Source: Limnomonas spitsbergensis
Taxonomy: Eukaryota; Chlorophyta; Chlorophyceae; Chlamydomonadales
Reading direction: 5' to 3'
Assembly (NCBI GenBank): GCA_037349105.1
Contig: JAYJMM010000040.1
Coordinates: 844,001 to 908,000, forward strand
DNA: 64,000 bases
Positions 29,801 through 41,100 of the stretch are shown here, in pieces (positions within the stretch are counted from its first letter, which is position 1; the number at the start of each line of letters is the position of its first letter). Made by a program: the position numbers and the translations under genes. A model generated the notes under the pieces. That model saw only the letters and a program-made list of their open reading frames with translations. It did not search any database and was not told the DNA's origin.

Positions 29801-31290
29801 CCTTCGCCCTAGGTAAGCTCATGCTGACGCTGTGGCTGTCTGCCATAAGGCCTGATACTCGACTTGCTTCAGGAGACCCACAGATTGGCTTGCTTCTGGA
29901 GACCTGCTACTTGGCTTGCTTCTTGAGGCCTGAAACTCGGCTTGCTTCCAAAGGCCCAAGATTCGGCTTCCCTCCGGAGACCCGGGCTTTGACTTGCTTG
30001 CCAGGGATTGTATTATCCCGTGCTTGATGAGTTGCTAGCGTGGCCTTGCTTGTTGAGTAGCTAGCGTAGCTGGGCGGCACATCTAATACTCATACACCTG
30101 CATCGGTCAATCCACCAGAAAGGTTGAGGGTTTAGGGGTTCAGTGCTATAGTTTAGGGTTTAGTAGGAGGGTGAAGTTGATTCCTTCTTGGTACACAAAT
30201 TTGGTGCATATATACCGGTATTAGAAATTCGCGCAGGTGCGAAGTTTAAAAGCTGGTGGAACCCTAGAGGCTTCGTTGGTGCAAGGATCAGTCAGGTACT
30301 CAGGCAGGACGTAAGGCTGATTGTCAGTCATGCTCGGTCGCGATTTCAGTTAATCCTTGGTACAAGGACAAGTGTCAAGCAGGGCCTGTTGCGTATTATT
30401 CAGTCATCTTGGTCGAGACCTGAGAGCAGCCCATGGCTGTATGAAGGTCCAGACAGAGATGTTCCAAGTGGTCCGGGGATCCATTCAGTACCGAGGTGTC
30501 GTAATTGAGTCATGTGGGTGTGGATTCCGTCTGTAGTGATTTCAGAGTGAAGTGGCGTTGGTGGGCAATGTCTCTGTGTGTGTGAGGGAGGGTGGGTGGG
30601 ACCTACTTTTGCATCTCATGCAACGAACGCGCACACACACATTCATTGAGTGCGTTAGCACGATAGATCCATCCGACATCGAAAATGGCATATCCGTTTA
30701 ACACGCATGCCACCAGTGATTTTACGAGAACGGTGCCTTATGCACCCTGGTGATGAATCAAAAGGTGCGTAATGCAATATGACCTGGGCTCCAGAATGCC
30801 TGCACCAGCTGTGTGCTGCAGGGGGAAGGGGAGAGCCATTAGCCATATGTCCCTGAGTGATGCCAGGAGAGCCCATTGAAAGACAAAACAACATGAACAA
30901 TACCAGTACTGGAGACATCAGACGGCTGCTAAGGAGGCTCTTATAGCAGAGGTGGCAGGTTTCAGAACGGCTAGTTTAACCCACACGGGACAGGGTTTTC
31001 ATATTGCAAGGATTTCAGGCAATCAGGGCTGGAGTTTGAAGGCTGTAAGGGTTCCTGTTGCGCATGCAGCGCGTCATGTCATCGAACCCACAATAGGGTC
31101 AAGCACTGTTTGAAGAGAAATTTGTGTCTTATATTTCACTTTTTTCAAGAGCACATCTCCTGGCTGACTTGGACCCAGCTTTGACCGACCTAGAGGCCTG
31201 AGGAGAAGGTCTTTCTGCATAAACCCCCGCGGCAGTAGGTGAGCAAAGCTGAAGCCCTCCCAAAATGAACAGTGCAAAGGCGAGGCTCAC
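26809..31290. other. About 4.5 kb without a supportable gene
   Basis: This stretch holds the 3' regions of the two flanking genes. I see a dispersed-repeat copy at 28990-29070, a second repeat type at about 28665-28745, imperfect repeats at 28000-28200 (AGGACACTACC, AAGGCCCAGC) and a roughly 30-bp repeat at 29860-30000 (GGCTTGCTTC, GAGACC). The last exon of the KH gene should be near 30.7-31.3 kb but I could not fix it. Confidence 0.5.
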
Positions 31291-34200
31291 CGGTCTGGAG
31301 TATCCGCCTTGATACTGCTGCTGCTGAGACGCCGAAGCTGCTGCCGCCGGCTGCTGCTGCGTCGCATAGCCGCTCTGCTGCGGTGGCATACCACCGTACT
31401 GCCCAGCCGCAGCGCCTCCACCCTGCTGGTACGATCCGTACTGTACCCCGGCCGCCGCACCGCCACCGCCTGGCGCGGCTGCGGCCTGCTGGTAGTACTG
31501 CTGGCTGTACGGCTGCTGGTAGCCGCCACCGCCGCCGCCACTGGCTGCCGCAGTGCCATTCGGTGAAGCAGCGGCGGCGTCCGTGGCGCCCTGATATGCC
31601 GACTGCAGCTGGGACAGCCCGGGAATGGAAGACGCCCCGCCCGCCGACCCCGCGCTGAGTGCTGCTGCCATCTGGGAGAGCATTGACTGCGACAGTACCA
31701 CCGGTGCACCGGCGCCTGCAGCGCCGGCGGCCGCGGCAGGCGCCCCGCCCTGCTGCTGCTGATGTGCTGCCTGCTGCTGCTGGACGTACTGCGCCAGTCC
31801 AGGGTACTGCGCCAGGGCAGCCTGCAGGCCAGACAGCAATGTCGAGCCAGAAGTTGCCGCCGGGGCGGCAGCGGTCGGAGGGACCGCGGCGGCCTGCTGC
31901 TGCTGCTGCTGTGGGGCAGCTGCCGCCCCTGGAGGGCCTGTCTGCACAATGGTCCCGCCCGGTCCGATCATGAAGTGCGCCGGCTTGTACGTGCCGTCCG
32001 GCTGAAGCAGCAGGATCTGCGCGCCCGTCTCGGCCGCGGCGGCGATCGCAGCGGCTGTCGGGTTCCCACCACCTGCCGCAGCACCGCCGTAGCGGCTCGA
32101 CTGTGCGCGCGCTGGATCAGGAGCGCCCTGGGCTGCCGGGTGCATCTCTCGCCCCATGGGCCTGTTGCCCCCATTGACGTTGCTGTACATCGGTCCAGGG
32201 CCGCCGCGGTCATATGGCGGGTAACTGCCAGCGCCGCCACCTGGGTGTTCTAAGGCATACCGATAATCCGAGGGTGGCGGACGGTAATGCTGACGAGGCG
32301 GACTGGGCGGCTCATAGTAGCGGTCACCGCTACCACCGCCGCGGTGAGGTGGCGGGGGATGGTAGGCGTCCCGAGGGTGCATCAGGTGGGGGGGGCCGTC
32401 TAGGTGCGCGGGGCCGACCTGGTAGGCGGGTGGCGGCGGGCCGCGGATTTCCCGGTCACGAACGCCGCGGCTCCGGAGCGAAGGGTCAAACTTGTCGAGG
32501 ATGTCCTTAATCTGTAGAGCAACAGGAGGCGCATGATAGCATGTAAACCGACCTCCTGTCATGAGAGATTCTATACCACCCATCACCCCCCGCTCAAAAA
32601 CCCATGCAGCAGCAGTCCAACTCCACATGTGATAGCCTCATCCATGCAAGCGCCTTCTGGCTCAACATCCCATGTTGTTATACGTCCGACTCCCCATTTA
32701 GTAGCCAAACCTACGCATGCTTACCATGGCCATTCCACACGGCAGAATGCATGCCATAGGACTCACCATGACGTATGCATTCTTGACTTGCTCCTCCCTA
32801 CCGATAATCGAGATTGTCTGCAAGCCAGTCTCCGGGTTCAGCTCTGAGAACAGGGAAACAAAGGATGGGTTCAATGCAGGGTTGAAGATGATCTTGACTT
32901 GCAAGCATCACTGACCCTTCGGTCATAATCAACAAGAAGGGACATATTTTCAGCCTGCCCCACTCAGTATAGCCGCAGCCGATTCCTACCTCGAACTTTG
33001 ACGCTCGCCCCACTCTTCTCACGGATGCCTCTCGCGACAACCCCCTTTGCGCCCAGCACGGGGCCGATCTGGGCTGGTAGAACGTCTAGGTGGCATGACA
33101 CCTCCTTCAGTGCCTCAACTTCGGCGTCCGGGTGCTGCTCCTGGATGATGTCGCGGACGGCAGCAACGCCAGCCTGGCACTGCGTCGGGAGGAAGGGTTG
33201 ATGTCAGTCGAGACTGAGAGAGAGATCTGAGCGCAAGCCAGCACAGACATTCCGGATGCTCCTCCTGAAACTTGCCAAAGACGGCAGTTACGCCAGCCTG
33301 GCATTGCACACACCAGACGAGGAGCGGGCGGGCGGGCAGCAGGTGGGGTCTGGGTCTGGGTAGAAAGGCTCCCTAGCGTGGATTTACCTCAAGCCTCGAT
33401 CTATCCCCGACAACTCAGACCCATGCATCCCATTATCCTGCTAGAATCTGGCTCCCATGCGCACCTGAGCCCCCACGTGAGCCCAGTTCACCTTGGCATG
33501 AGCCAGATCCATTTGGCAGACATGCATGTCTTAGCTGGAGCTGCCAGCATAACCATGTCCGCATGCAGCTTTGCATGGACACCCTTGCATGGGTGCAGCG
33601 CAACTAAGCATGTTCTTGCTCAGTCCCCTTCTAATGGACGAGGAAACCCTTCGCATGGACCAGCTTTTTGTACCTGGGAGGTGTTCCCCTTGACCTCCAC
33701 GATCTGAATCTCTCCGGACTGGCCTGGCAAGACGTTCCGGCGCACATGCAGCTGGCACCTAGCCTGCTTGCGGATGCGGGAGGCCGCACCACCTCCGGGG
33801 CCGATCACGATGCCGGAATAAGCCTTAGGGATCGGGATCTCAAAAATGAGAATCGGTTCCTGAGGCAGCTCTTGGGGTACGGCTGGAGGCGGGGGACCGC
33901 CCATGAGGTGCGGAGACAAGGGCTCGGCCGGAGGGCCGTAGGCGTCGAAGTAGGGGTCGGCTCCTGGAGGAGGGCCGTAAGGCGCATCGTATGGCTCGCC
34001 CCCGGGACCACCCCAGCTGCGTGTGAGATCAAGAGCAAGGGGAACCATTACAAACAGGGGCCGGGAGACAAGGACAGGGAGCAATGCGTGTGAGATTGTG
34101 CGCATGAGGAAATCGGCAGCGAGGTCGACATGCGAAGATGCCCTGACATTATCATGAAGATCTAAGCGGGAAGATTGAACATGATATTCACGGTGGCAAA

Positions 34201-34358
34201 CGACATGCATGGAGGCAAGCATGTGGTATAAATGAGGGAGATCGAGAAGGGGAGCACCTGCGTGGTTCACCACCCCGGCCCTCGTATTCATGCGGCCTAA
34301 CGTCTCTTTCATAAGGGGCGGGGTGGCCATAGTCACTAGGAGGTCCGCGTCTCTTCAT
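31291..34358 (-). CDS. KH-domain RNA-binding protein with Gln/Gly/Ala-rich C-terminus (last exon not found)
   Basis: Exons: 34358-34258, 34016-33674, 33179-32990, 32897-32767, 32511-31291, giving 662 codons with all phases consistent. KH1 spans about residues 85-165 with GxxG GPGG at 106-109 (AYSGIVIGPGGGAASRI). KH2 spans about 168-255 with GAKG at 191-194 (PAQIGPVLGAKGVVARGI). Tandem KH domains bind single-stranded RNA, so a role in splicing or mRNA control is likely. The N-terminus is RG/Pro/Tyr-rich (MKRRGPPSDYGH). Exon 5 is low complexity: Pro/Arg/Tyr, then Ala/Gln/Gly with QQQQQQ runs and YQQPYSQQYYQQ, a composition prone to condensate formation. The exon 5 end SRP is followed by a consensus GTGAGC donor, so a short terminal exon is missing. 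A partial copy of the exon 3 start lies at 33240-33306. Confidence 0.9.
33240..33306 (-). repeat. Partial copy of the KH gene exon 3 start
   Basis: In minus sense TGCCAGGCTGGCGTAACTGC...CAGGAGGAGCATCCGGAATG parallels exon 3's TGCCAGGCTGGCGTTGCTGC...CAGGAGCAGCACCCGGACGC. The acceptor AG has changed to AA and a stop (TAA) appears, so this copy is dead. It lies upstream of the working exon. Confidence 0.88.
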
Positions 34359-34691
34359 GCTGATCACTGGTGATCAAATTAGTGTGGTTGATCGGGGACG
34401 TCGTCGACTTTGGAAGGCTTTCGTGGGTTAACACAGTGGCTTAAATGGTAGTTCAATATCACTGATAGCGTTGGCGGGATGTAGAATCTAATATTGCCAT
34501 GCGCTATGTGCTGTTTAAGAGCAGACTCGTGCCGTCTTAAGCAGTACAAATCAGTCAACATGCAAAAAAATGCGACACCAGAGACATGGATGCTCACTTG
34601 CCACCCTGCTTACAATATTTATGCTGTCTTAAACATCAAACGTCTTTCTTTGTTTCGCAACCTTTGTGTCAGCATTTTTTTCACGGTCACG
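34359..34691. promoter_or_regulatory. Divergent promoter interval between KH gene and small membrane-protein gene
   Basis: 333 bp separate the two start codons. The region is more AT-rich than the flanking exons (for example CAATATTTATGC near 34613). No specific element is identifiable. Confidence 0.45.
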
Positions 34692-35359
34692 ATGTCCGAA
34701 GCAACGGCATTCTCGGTCGGTGCTTTAGCCACGCCAGCTCTTCTTGGTCTCGCAGCTCTCGTCATCACTATCATCGTCCTAGCAATCACAAGCCGCAGGA
34801 AGAAGCCAGTCAACCGGATAGTCAAAAATCTTGGAGAGCCTGAAATCCACGATGCCACGATGTACGTGCAGGAAGGAGAACATCTCGTCCGACGAAGCCT
34901 GAGGTGCGTCTTTCCATGCCTGCTATGAGTGCATGGTTGTCTGTTAGTCCCTGAAGACTTGGTTGACGCCTTCCCGCCGTTTGACCAAAACCTCCCAAAT
35001 TGCGCAGGCCGCGCAGCAAGTCCTTCTTTGCAAAGGAGGAGGAGGTGGGTCATTCAGACATATTGCATTCCACACTGACGGTGTTCTCTGGTTTCGTTTC
35101 GAAATGCTCAGCCATCGACGTGATGCTGACTGTGTGTTTCAACTTCACACCTCAGGCAACTCCTGTGAAGACAAGGGTGTCCACTCGCTCTTCCAAGACA
35201 CCCGCCAAGACACCCATGGCAACAAAGACGCCTGCACCAGCTAAGACGCCTGAAAATATACTAGTTAAGATACCAGCAAAGACGCCAACAAAGGCTGCTG
35301 CTGAAGAAGCGGCACCCAGCCCACCCATGACTCGGAGCCGCAGAACCCAAAGGGCATAA
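34692..35359 (+). CDS. Small single-pass membrane protein with K-T-P-rich basic tail (unrecognised)
   Basis: Exons: 34692-34903, 35008-35044, 35156-35359, giving 150 aa with consistent phase. Residues about 10-34 form one hydrophobic helix (ALATPALLGLAALVITIIVL) followed by TSRRKK, so a positive-inside anchor is likely with the C-terminus in the cytosol or nucleoplasm. The tail carries repeated Lys-Thr-Pro units (SSKTPAKTPMATKTPAPAKT), a pattern typical of proline-directed kinase sites and of chromatin- or microtubule-binding tails. The start is the first ATG in frame. No family recognised. Confidence 0.78.
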
Positions 35360-38101
35360 CAATCATGCCATGCATGGTGGTTGAAAATTGTACCTGTTCG
35401 CTTCTGTCTGTATTGGACATATGATACTGAGTGGTGCTGGCACAGTGCCTGCGCCAAGGTCTGACAACCCCTGGGGCCTGGCTACCCATGAACGGATAAC
35501 ACAGGCATGCCTGTTTCAACGCATGGGCCCCATACCATCTTGCCTCACTACATTCGTTTGATTTCCTATCATTTGTAGTGCATTTATAGCTCATGCCTCG
35601 CTATTGCCAATCCTGACAAAGTCCCTGATGACAAAGTCCCTGACTGTTGTCCCCCTACAAATATCTTGCAATTTACCAGTATACTTTCAGTTTTTCCGCG
35701 AGGCAGAACTCTGTTTGACCGTAGTACCGTACACCAACATTTGACCATCCATTCGTGATTTTGTTTCCTTCATGTTTCCCTCACATGCTGCCTTATTGTC
35801 CCACTGACACTTTTTGGGAACATGATAACCAGCCTCAACTTCAGTATGTGGCCGCTTGTGTTCCAGTACGCATAATTTGCCATGAATCCATCATCATTAT
35901 TTGAGTCATTCCCTCCTGACGTTAGAATCTTTGTGTTTTGTTGGTGTTTCGAAATTGTCCCTGACCTTACTATGTATGCCATGTCTCATGCAACCTCACA
36001 TGGAACGGTATGCTATTTTCTTGGTGCTTATAAATCCATCACCATCAAACAGACCAACGCTTGGCATATTTTGACGTCAATGCGTCCGAGGCTTGTTTAA
36101 GCGGGGCCCAGAGGTGTAATTCAATTTGTATGACATTTCGCCCACTTGAGCCAGCTTTTTCTGCCAACCGGACATTTGGGCGCCCATGCAGCTGAGCCTT
36201 TTTCAGCAGGGCTCAGAGGTCAGAGTCATTACCGTTTTCCAGCTGCCGAATAAGTAGACGGGCTTACACATGCTGCAGGAAGCACTTAGTTTCTAGGTCT
36301 TTCTCAGAGCCTGCCATACCTGGTAGATTCCATCGTTCATGGGGGGCATGCAGCCTGAGCTCTTGCAGCTTTTAGCTTACTTCACCATAGTCCTACACAA
36401 GATACGATCAATCTTCCCGATATGAATCAAATAAATGTGCCTACGATAAGGTATTTGCATGGCTTGTCATCAACTTCCCCTTCATGTTCTGTGGTCGATT
36501 ATTTCCTATGCAACGTAAAACCTCAATAAGCAAAGCAGGTGTCCAGGTCACGCTTGGGTCCATCAGATCAAGGGAGGGATCAAATCTAGGCTACAGTTGA
36601 ATGTTTCTAGCGTTCTTGTCTGTTTTACATTTTTTCTTCATGAAGCGCGCAGTTGGGCGTGGGCGCAGATGATTCCCTAAGTAGGGCCTAGAGGTTGAAC
36701 GTGCCTGACCAGTTAGGCCAAAGGATCTCCTTGCACATGTTACACAACATTCTTCGCAGGTTACTGGGATCGTTGGAGGTTAATGACGTAACACCTCTTG
36801 GCCATGCAAAATGAAGCTCGGCCTCATTGGCAAATAAAAAGTCAGCCAGTGTCGTTGGAAGTGCACATGCCTTTACGATGCTGCCTTGAAGTGTGGTCCC
36901 AGCCTCACTTAGGCCATTGTCCGGGCCTACCTCAGTATCTTTTCACCGTTTCTCCATGGCCTTTGTCCTGGGGTCCGCTTCATTTATCCCTGGTACACAG
37001 AAACTTGGTGGAACCCTCGCGTGGGGAGCAGTGGCCTGCGCCTGATTCACTTTTGCCGTTAAAAAGCACCGTTTGGGAACGCAGCCCTAAACAACACAGT
37101 ATTTTTTGGTGTGCTTCAGCTACACTACAGGTAGAGAGAGCCTGGTGCAGTAAGCTATTCTGCTTGAGCCACTGGAGGCCGGTCAAGATTTCGCCCCAAT
37201 CAGCCGAATCATGGCCGTCCAACAGCCTGTCCTATTTGCCTGGCGAGCATTAGTACAAATCGAACAGGCTGGGCTGCTCCTATCCGGTACTTCTTTTATG
37301 CAGTCCTGACTTACCAAAGTTGTTTTCCTTATCACTCTTCATGAAACTGAACACTTTGGGATATAGAAGATATTTCTGCCAGAACAACTTGACTTTACAT
37401 GCCCACTTACAGCAGCTCTACTTTTGAGTCTTGAGACAACCGTGCGTTATGATTTCTCTACAATCTCTTTGTTAGCGCATTTCAAGTCTCCCGTTTCAAA
37501 TTTCCAACGAAGAGGCTCCCACTTAAAGGCATAAACAGAAAAACGCACTTAAAATGCTCTGCTTTAAGAGGCTCGAACTTTGACCTCCACTCAAACAGGC
37601 TCCCACTCAAAACAGGCGCCCACTTAAAGCTAGAACCTGCAAAGGCTACAACTATAACCTGCAAAGGCCACAACTTAATAGCCTCACAAAGGCTTTACCC
37701 CATAAATCTACTTCGTAAAGCTTTCACTTATGTTTCTACCACAATATAACCTACCCACAACAACCCCACTGCCCTATCTCAGGGTGAAGAGTAGCTTCAT
37801 TGATAAAGGTAGCTTCATTGATAAATCCCACACTCTCATTATGACACTTAACTCTTTCACTTATGCCTGTGTCGTCCTGGCTTATCCAACCAACTGCGTC
37901 ATCCAAACTGATGAGTATATCGCGAAATGGACACTTATGCGCTGAATATCCAAATAAATCTCAATATAGATTATTGGTGTGCGCTATTGGATTTTAACTG
38001 AAAGAAGTGTCGCAAATATCACAACTGATTTGTGGCTAATGCGTCTGCAAACAGCTGCGAGGGGGACTGCGCAGGAGGGGGCAAGAAACTCTGTTCCCCG
38101 G
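35360..38101. other. About 2.7 kb without a supportable gene
   Basis: Two kinds of dispersed repeat occur here: CTTGAGCCACTGGAGGCCGG at 37150, and a second type at about 36165-36245 and 36648-36715 (TTGGGCG...CAGGGC(T/C)CAGAGGT). 37490-37690 contains short repeats of GGCTCCCACTCAAA and GGCTACAACT. Both flanking genes end here, convergently. No exon chain was found. Confidence 0.5.
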
Positions 38102-41100
38102 TCACAGAGTGTCCTGCGGAATTACTGAGGCTTTCCTGCGCTTGATGATGACCAGGACTACGATAATGACGATAATGGCAATTAAGCCAACGCCGAGACC
38201 CACTCCCAGACCGATGGCCAGCTTGTTGTTACTCGAGCTCGAGGTCGAGCTCGGCGGCGGCGGGGCAGTGTAGCCGGGCGTGGTCACTGTGCCCTGAATG
38301 CTGGTGATACCGTATAGTGCCAGGAAAGTGGAAGGGAAAGAACCCGAGGAGATGCTCGCCAGCAGCTGTGCCACAGTCGCCTGTCCGGAGCTGGCAGTGG
38401 TGCCAGCAGGTAGGGTGACTAGCGCCGCGACGACGATGGAGCCGGCGGAGAAGCCAGTGACGTTGACGGTGGCGGAGATGTTTTGGCCAGTGAAGCCTTT
38501 GGTGAGCACTTGGGTGACGGTAGAGTTGAAGTCTGTAGCAGCAGTCACATTGGTCACCAGAGTATTGTAGTCTGCACCGGCGAAGGTGAGTGCTAGGGTC
38601 TGTATATTGTCAGGCAATGCTGGGGGGGTACGAGGCGTGCCAGTAGGAAGGGTCAAGACCGGAGAGGGGGGAGAGGGGAAGGGAGAGGGGGGAGAAGGGA
38701 AGAGAGAGAGGGGAGAGGGGAAGGGAGAGGATGGGGAAGGGAAGGGTGAGGGGGGAGAAGGGAAGGGAGGAGGTGGGGGTGGTATGGGAAAGGAGGGAGG
38801 TGGGGGAAGGGGGGACGGAGGAGGGAACGGCGGAAGAGGCGGGGAAGGAGGACTGGGGGGAGGAAAGGGAGGTGTGGGAGGTGTGGGAGGTGAGGGAGGT
38901 GAGGGGGGAGGGGAGGGGGGTGAAGGCGGAGGGGGAGGCGGCATCGGGGGGGAGGGCGGTGGGCGGGGAAGTGGGGGTGGGGGTGAGCTGGCCAGTGGCG
39001 CCGCATCGTATTGCACGATTATGAAGCTTCCCACGCCCTGGCTGGTGAACTGAACAGTGCTGGTCGATGCGTTGAAGCTTCCCGGCAAAATTGCGAGGGC
39101 GCTTGGCTGGTCCGCGTACCAACCGTTGCCGTCAATTAACCTCAGGCACTGGGTGGCCCTGCTGGCGTTGAACGAGGCGCTGACTGGAACAGTGACAGTG
39201 ATGTAGCACGCCTACAAAGTGGGTCGAGTAGGTTTCATTTATATCCTTTCTAGGTTTCAGTGTTGTGCAATTGCGCCGTAATTCAGAAATCATGTGAGGA
39301 GCAATTACGGTCCCTTGCAGGTAAAAGTAGCTGAATTTGCTTTGGACGTTCGGTGACTGAATCTCAGCTGCGCAACTCAGCCACTGTAAGGACCGAAATC
39401 AGCACAGGACTGGTTGTACTATTGTATGGGGTTCAGGGTTTCATTTAGGCAGTGTGCTAGACGAGGTTTATTAAGTGATTTGAATCAACGCCTGCAGCCT
39501 GTGCCGGTATGAGACGGCCAGCAGTTTTGGACAATCAGGCGGGGCAACAGGCTTTCCAGAATGACATGCCTGTCATCATCACACATATTGGCGGATTTCC
39601 ACACATTTTATACGCTGCCTGCTCACAGCAAGTAGCCCTCCCCCCCACACACCTGTGCAGTGTAAGTGCTGGGACAGATGGAGCTGCCGGTCGTGGCAGG
39701 TGACTTGGCGCCAAAGTCAACGACCACCACATTGTCCGTGACTATCTTGGTGCCCATGGTCGGGATCCATGAAGAGCCCGACAGCGGGAAGGCGGCCAGC
39801 ACAGCCGGGAGGGATGCTGCCGACATGAGAGTTAGGGAGGTGGCAGGGCACAGCGCGATGGCCTTGCTTCTGCATGCCTCTTGATAGCCTGAATTGAATG
39901 ATACCTGGACATGGGGGAGGCGGGGGAGGATCTTTGAGGATGGGGGGAGGGGGGGGCGGGCTGCATGGGGAAATCGTATATCTTGCCACCACACTTGCAG
40001 GTGGTTTGCAGCACCCAGTACAGACTACAAACAAATAGGTCGAGATGAGGAGTTAATCCAGCGATATACTTAAATGCTGCTCAACTTCTCAACAGTTTTT
40101 AGTTTATGCTCATCAAGTCATGGTCTTCCATCATGATGAATCTATAGTACTCCAGCCGCAATATAATTATAGGTAATGCGGGCTTCACATCCAGTTACAA
40201 ATGAATGTGTGAAAGTGTTATTGAAGCCAAATCTGCATGCCCCATTGGCCATGAGTGACCGAGCTGAAGTGCACAGGCCAATTACTCCCCTCAGTCACGA
40301 GCAAGAGCTCACCGTTGTTTTTCCCAGCATGAGACTAGGCTTGTTGGAGGTACTTGTCAGGCCGGTTGCCACGTCCGACACCTCTGATATGGAATATACA
40401 TTGTTGGGATCTACAAAAGAAGCCTGGATGAAGGGCATCGGGGCAAGGAGGAGAGTGAGGAATGCGGGTGGCGGCAGGAACCCTGTCTGCCCACATCAGG
40501 CAGCCTGTTGCTTTCAAGAGGGGCAAAGCTGGGGTGGCTCTCCCTGCTCAGGTGACCCTCTTAGGGAGGCCCTACAGAAATATTTCTGAACAGGCCATTA
40601 TGCCATCCTACAGCTTCAGGACCGAGGGCTACCCATCCTGGAACAACACCGGGAGCAGGCCCTAGCAGGACACATGGCCACACCAGGAGACTCATTTTGC
40701 AGCTGCTGTGAAATTTATATGTAGCTGATGTGTAGCTGAGCCTGAAAGAGGAACTGGCCTTACCTGTGGCAAGCCAGGGCCGACGAGGGACAGCATGCTG
40801 CGTGCAGCAGCCGTGTAGGATGCTGAGAGCGTCAGCAGCACACTGGCAGGGGTAGCGGCGGCTGTGGCCAGCGAGCGACGATGGGCAGGCGCCGCACGCG
40901 ACGAGGATGCCAGAAGTGTGAGTACATTCCATTTGCTCTGGAACTGTGTTGATAGACCGTCATTTAAGGACGCGAGAATCGAGCGGCGGCCAGAGGGGGA
41001 TACAGCAGACACCACGGCGTTGATTGCGCACATGGTCTCGGCACCGACAAACTGCGTGTGGAAAAGGGCAGGGTGAGCATTGGGGGCAGAGTGCATAAGG

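Noticed and set aside
30188..30508. 106-codon plus-strand frame beginning MVHKFGAYIPVLEI
   Set aside because: No splice partners, no recognisable family and no start context; length is plausible by chance in this composition.
31074..31228. Possible last exon of the KH gene (KDLLLRPLGRSKLG...)
   Set aside because: The phase fits after a TTATGCAG, but the intron would be only about 60 bp and the exon contains a dispersed-repeat copy, so I left it out of the model.
31287..31949. 220-codon minus-strand frame overlapping the KH gene exon 5
   Set aside because: Off-frame shadow of the Gln/Ala/Gly-rich exon. The KH gene frame is fixed by four upstream exons in consistent phase.
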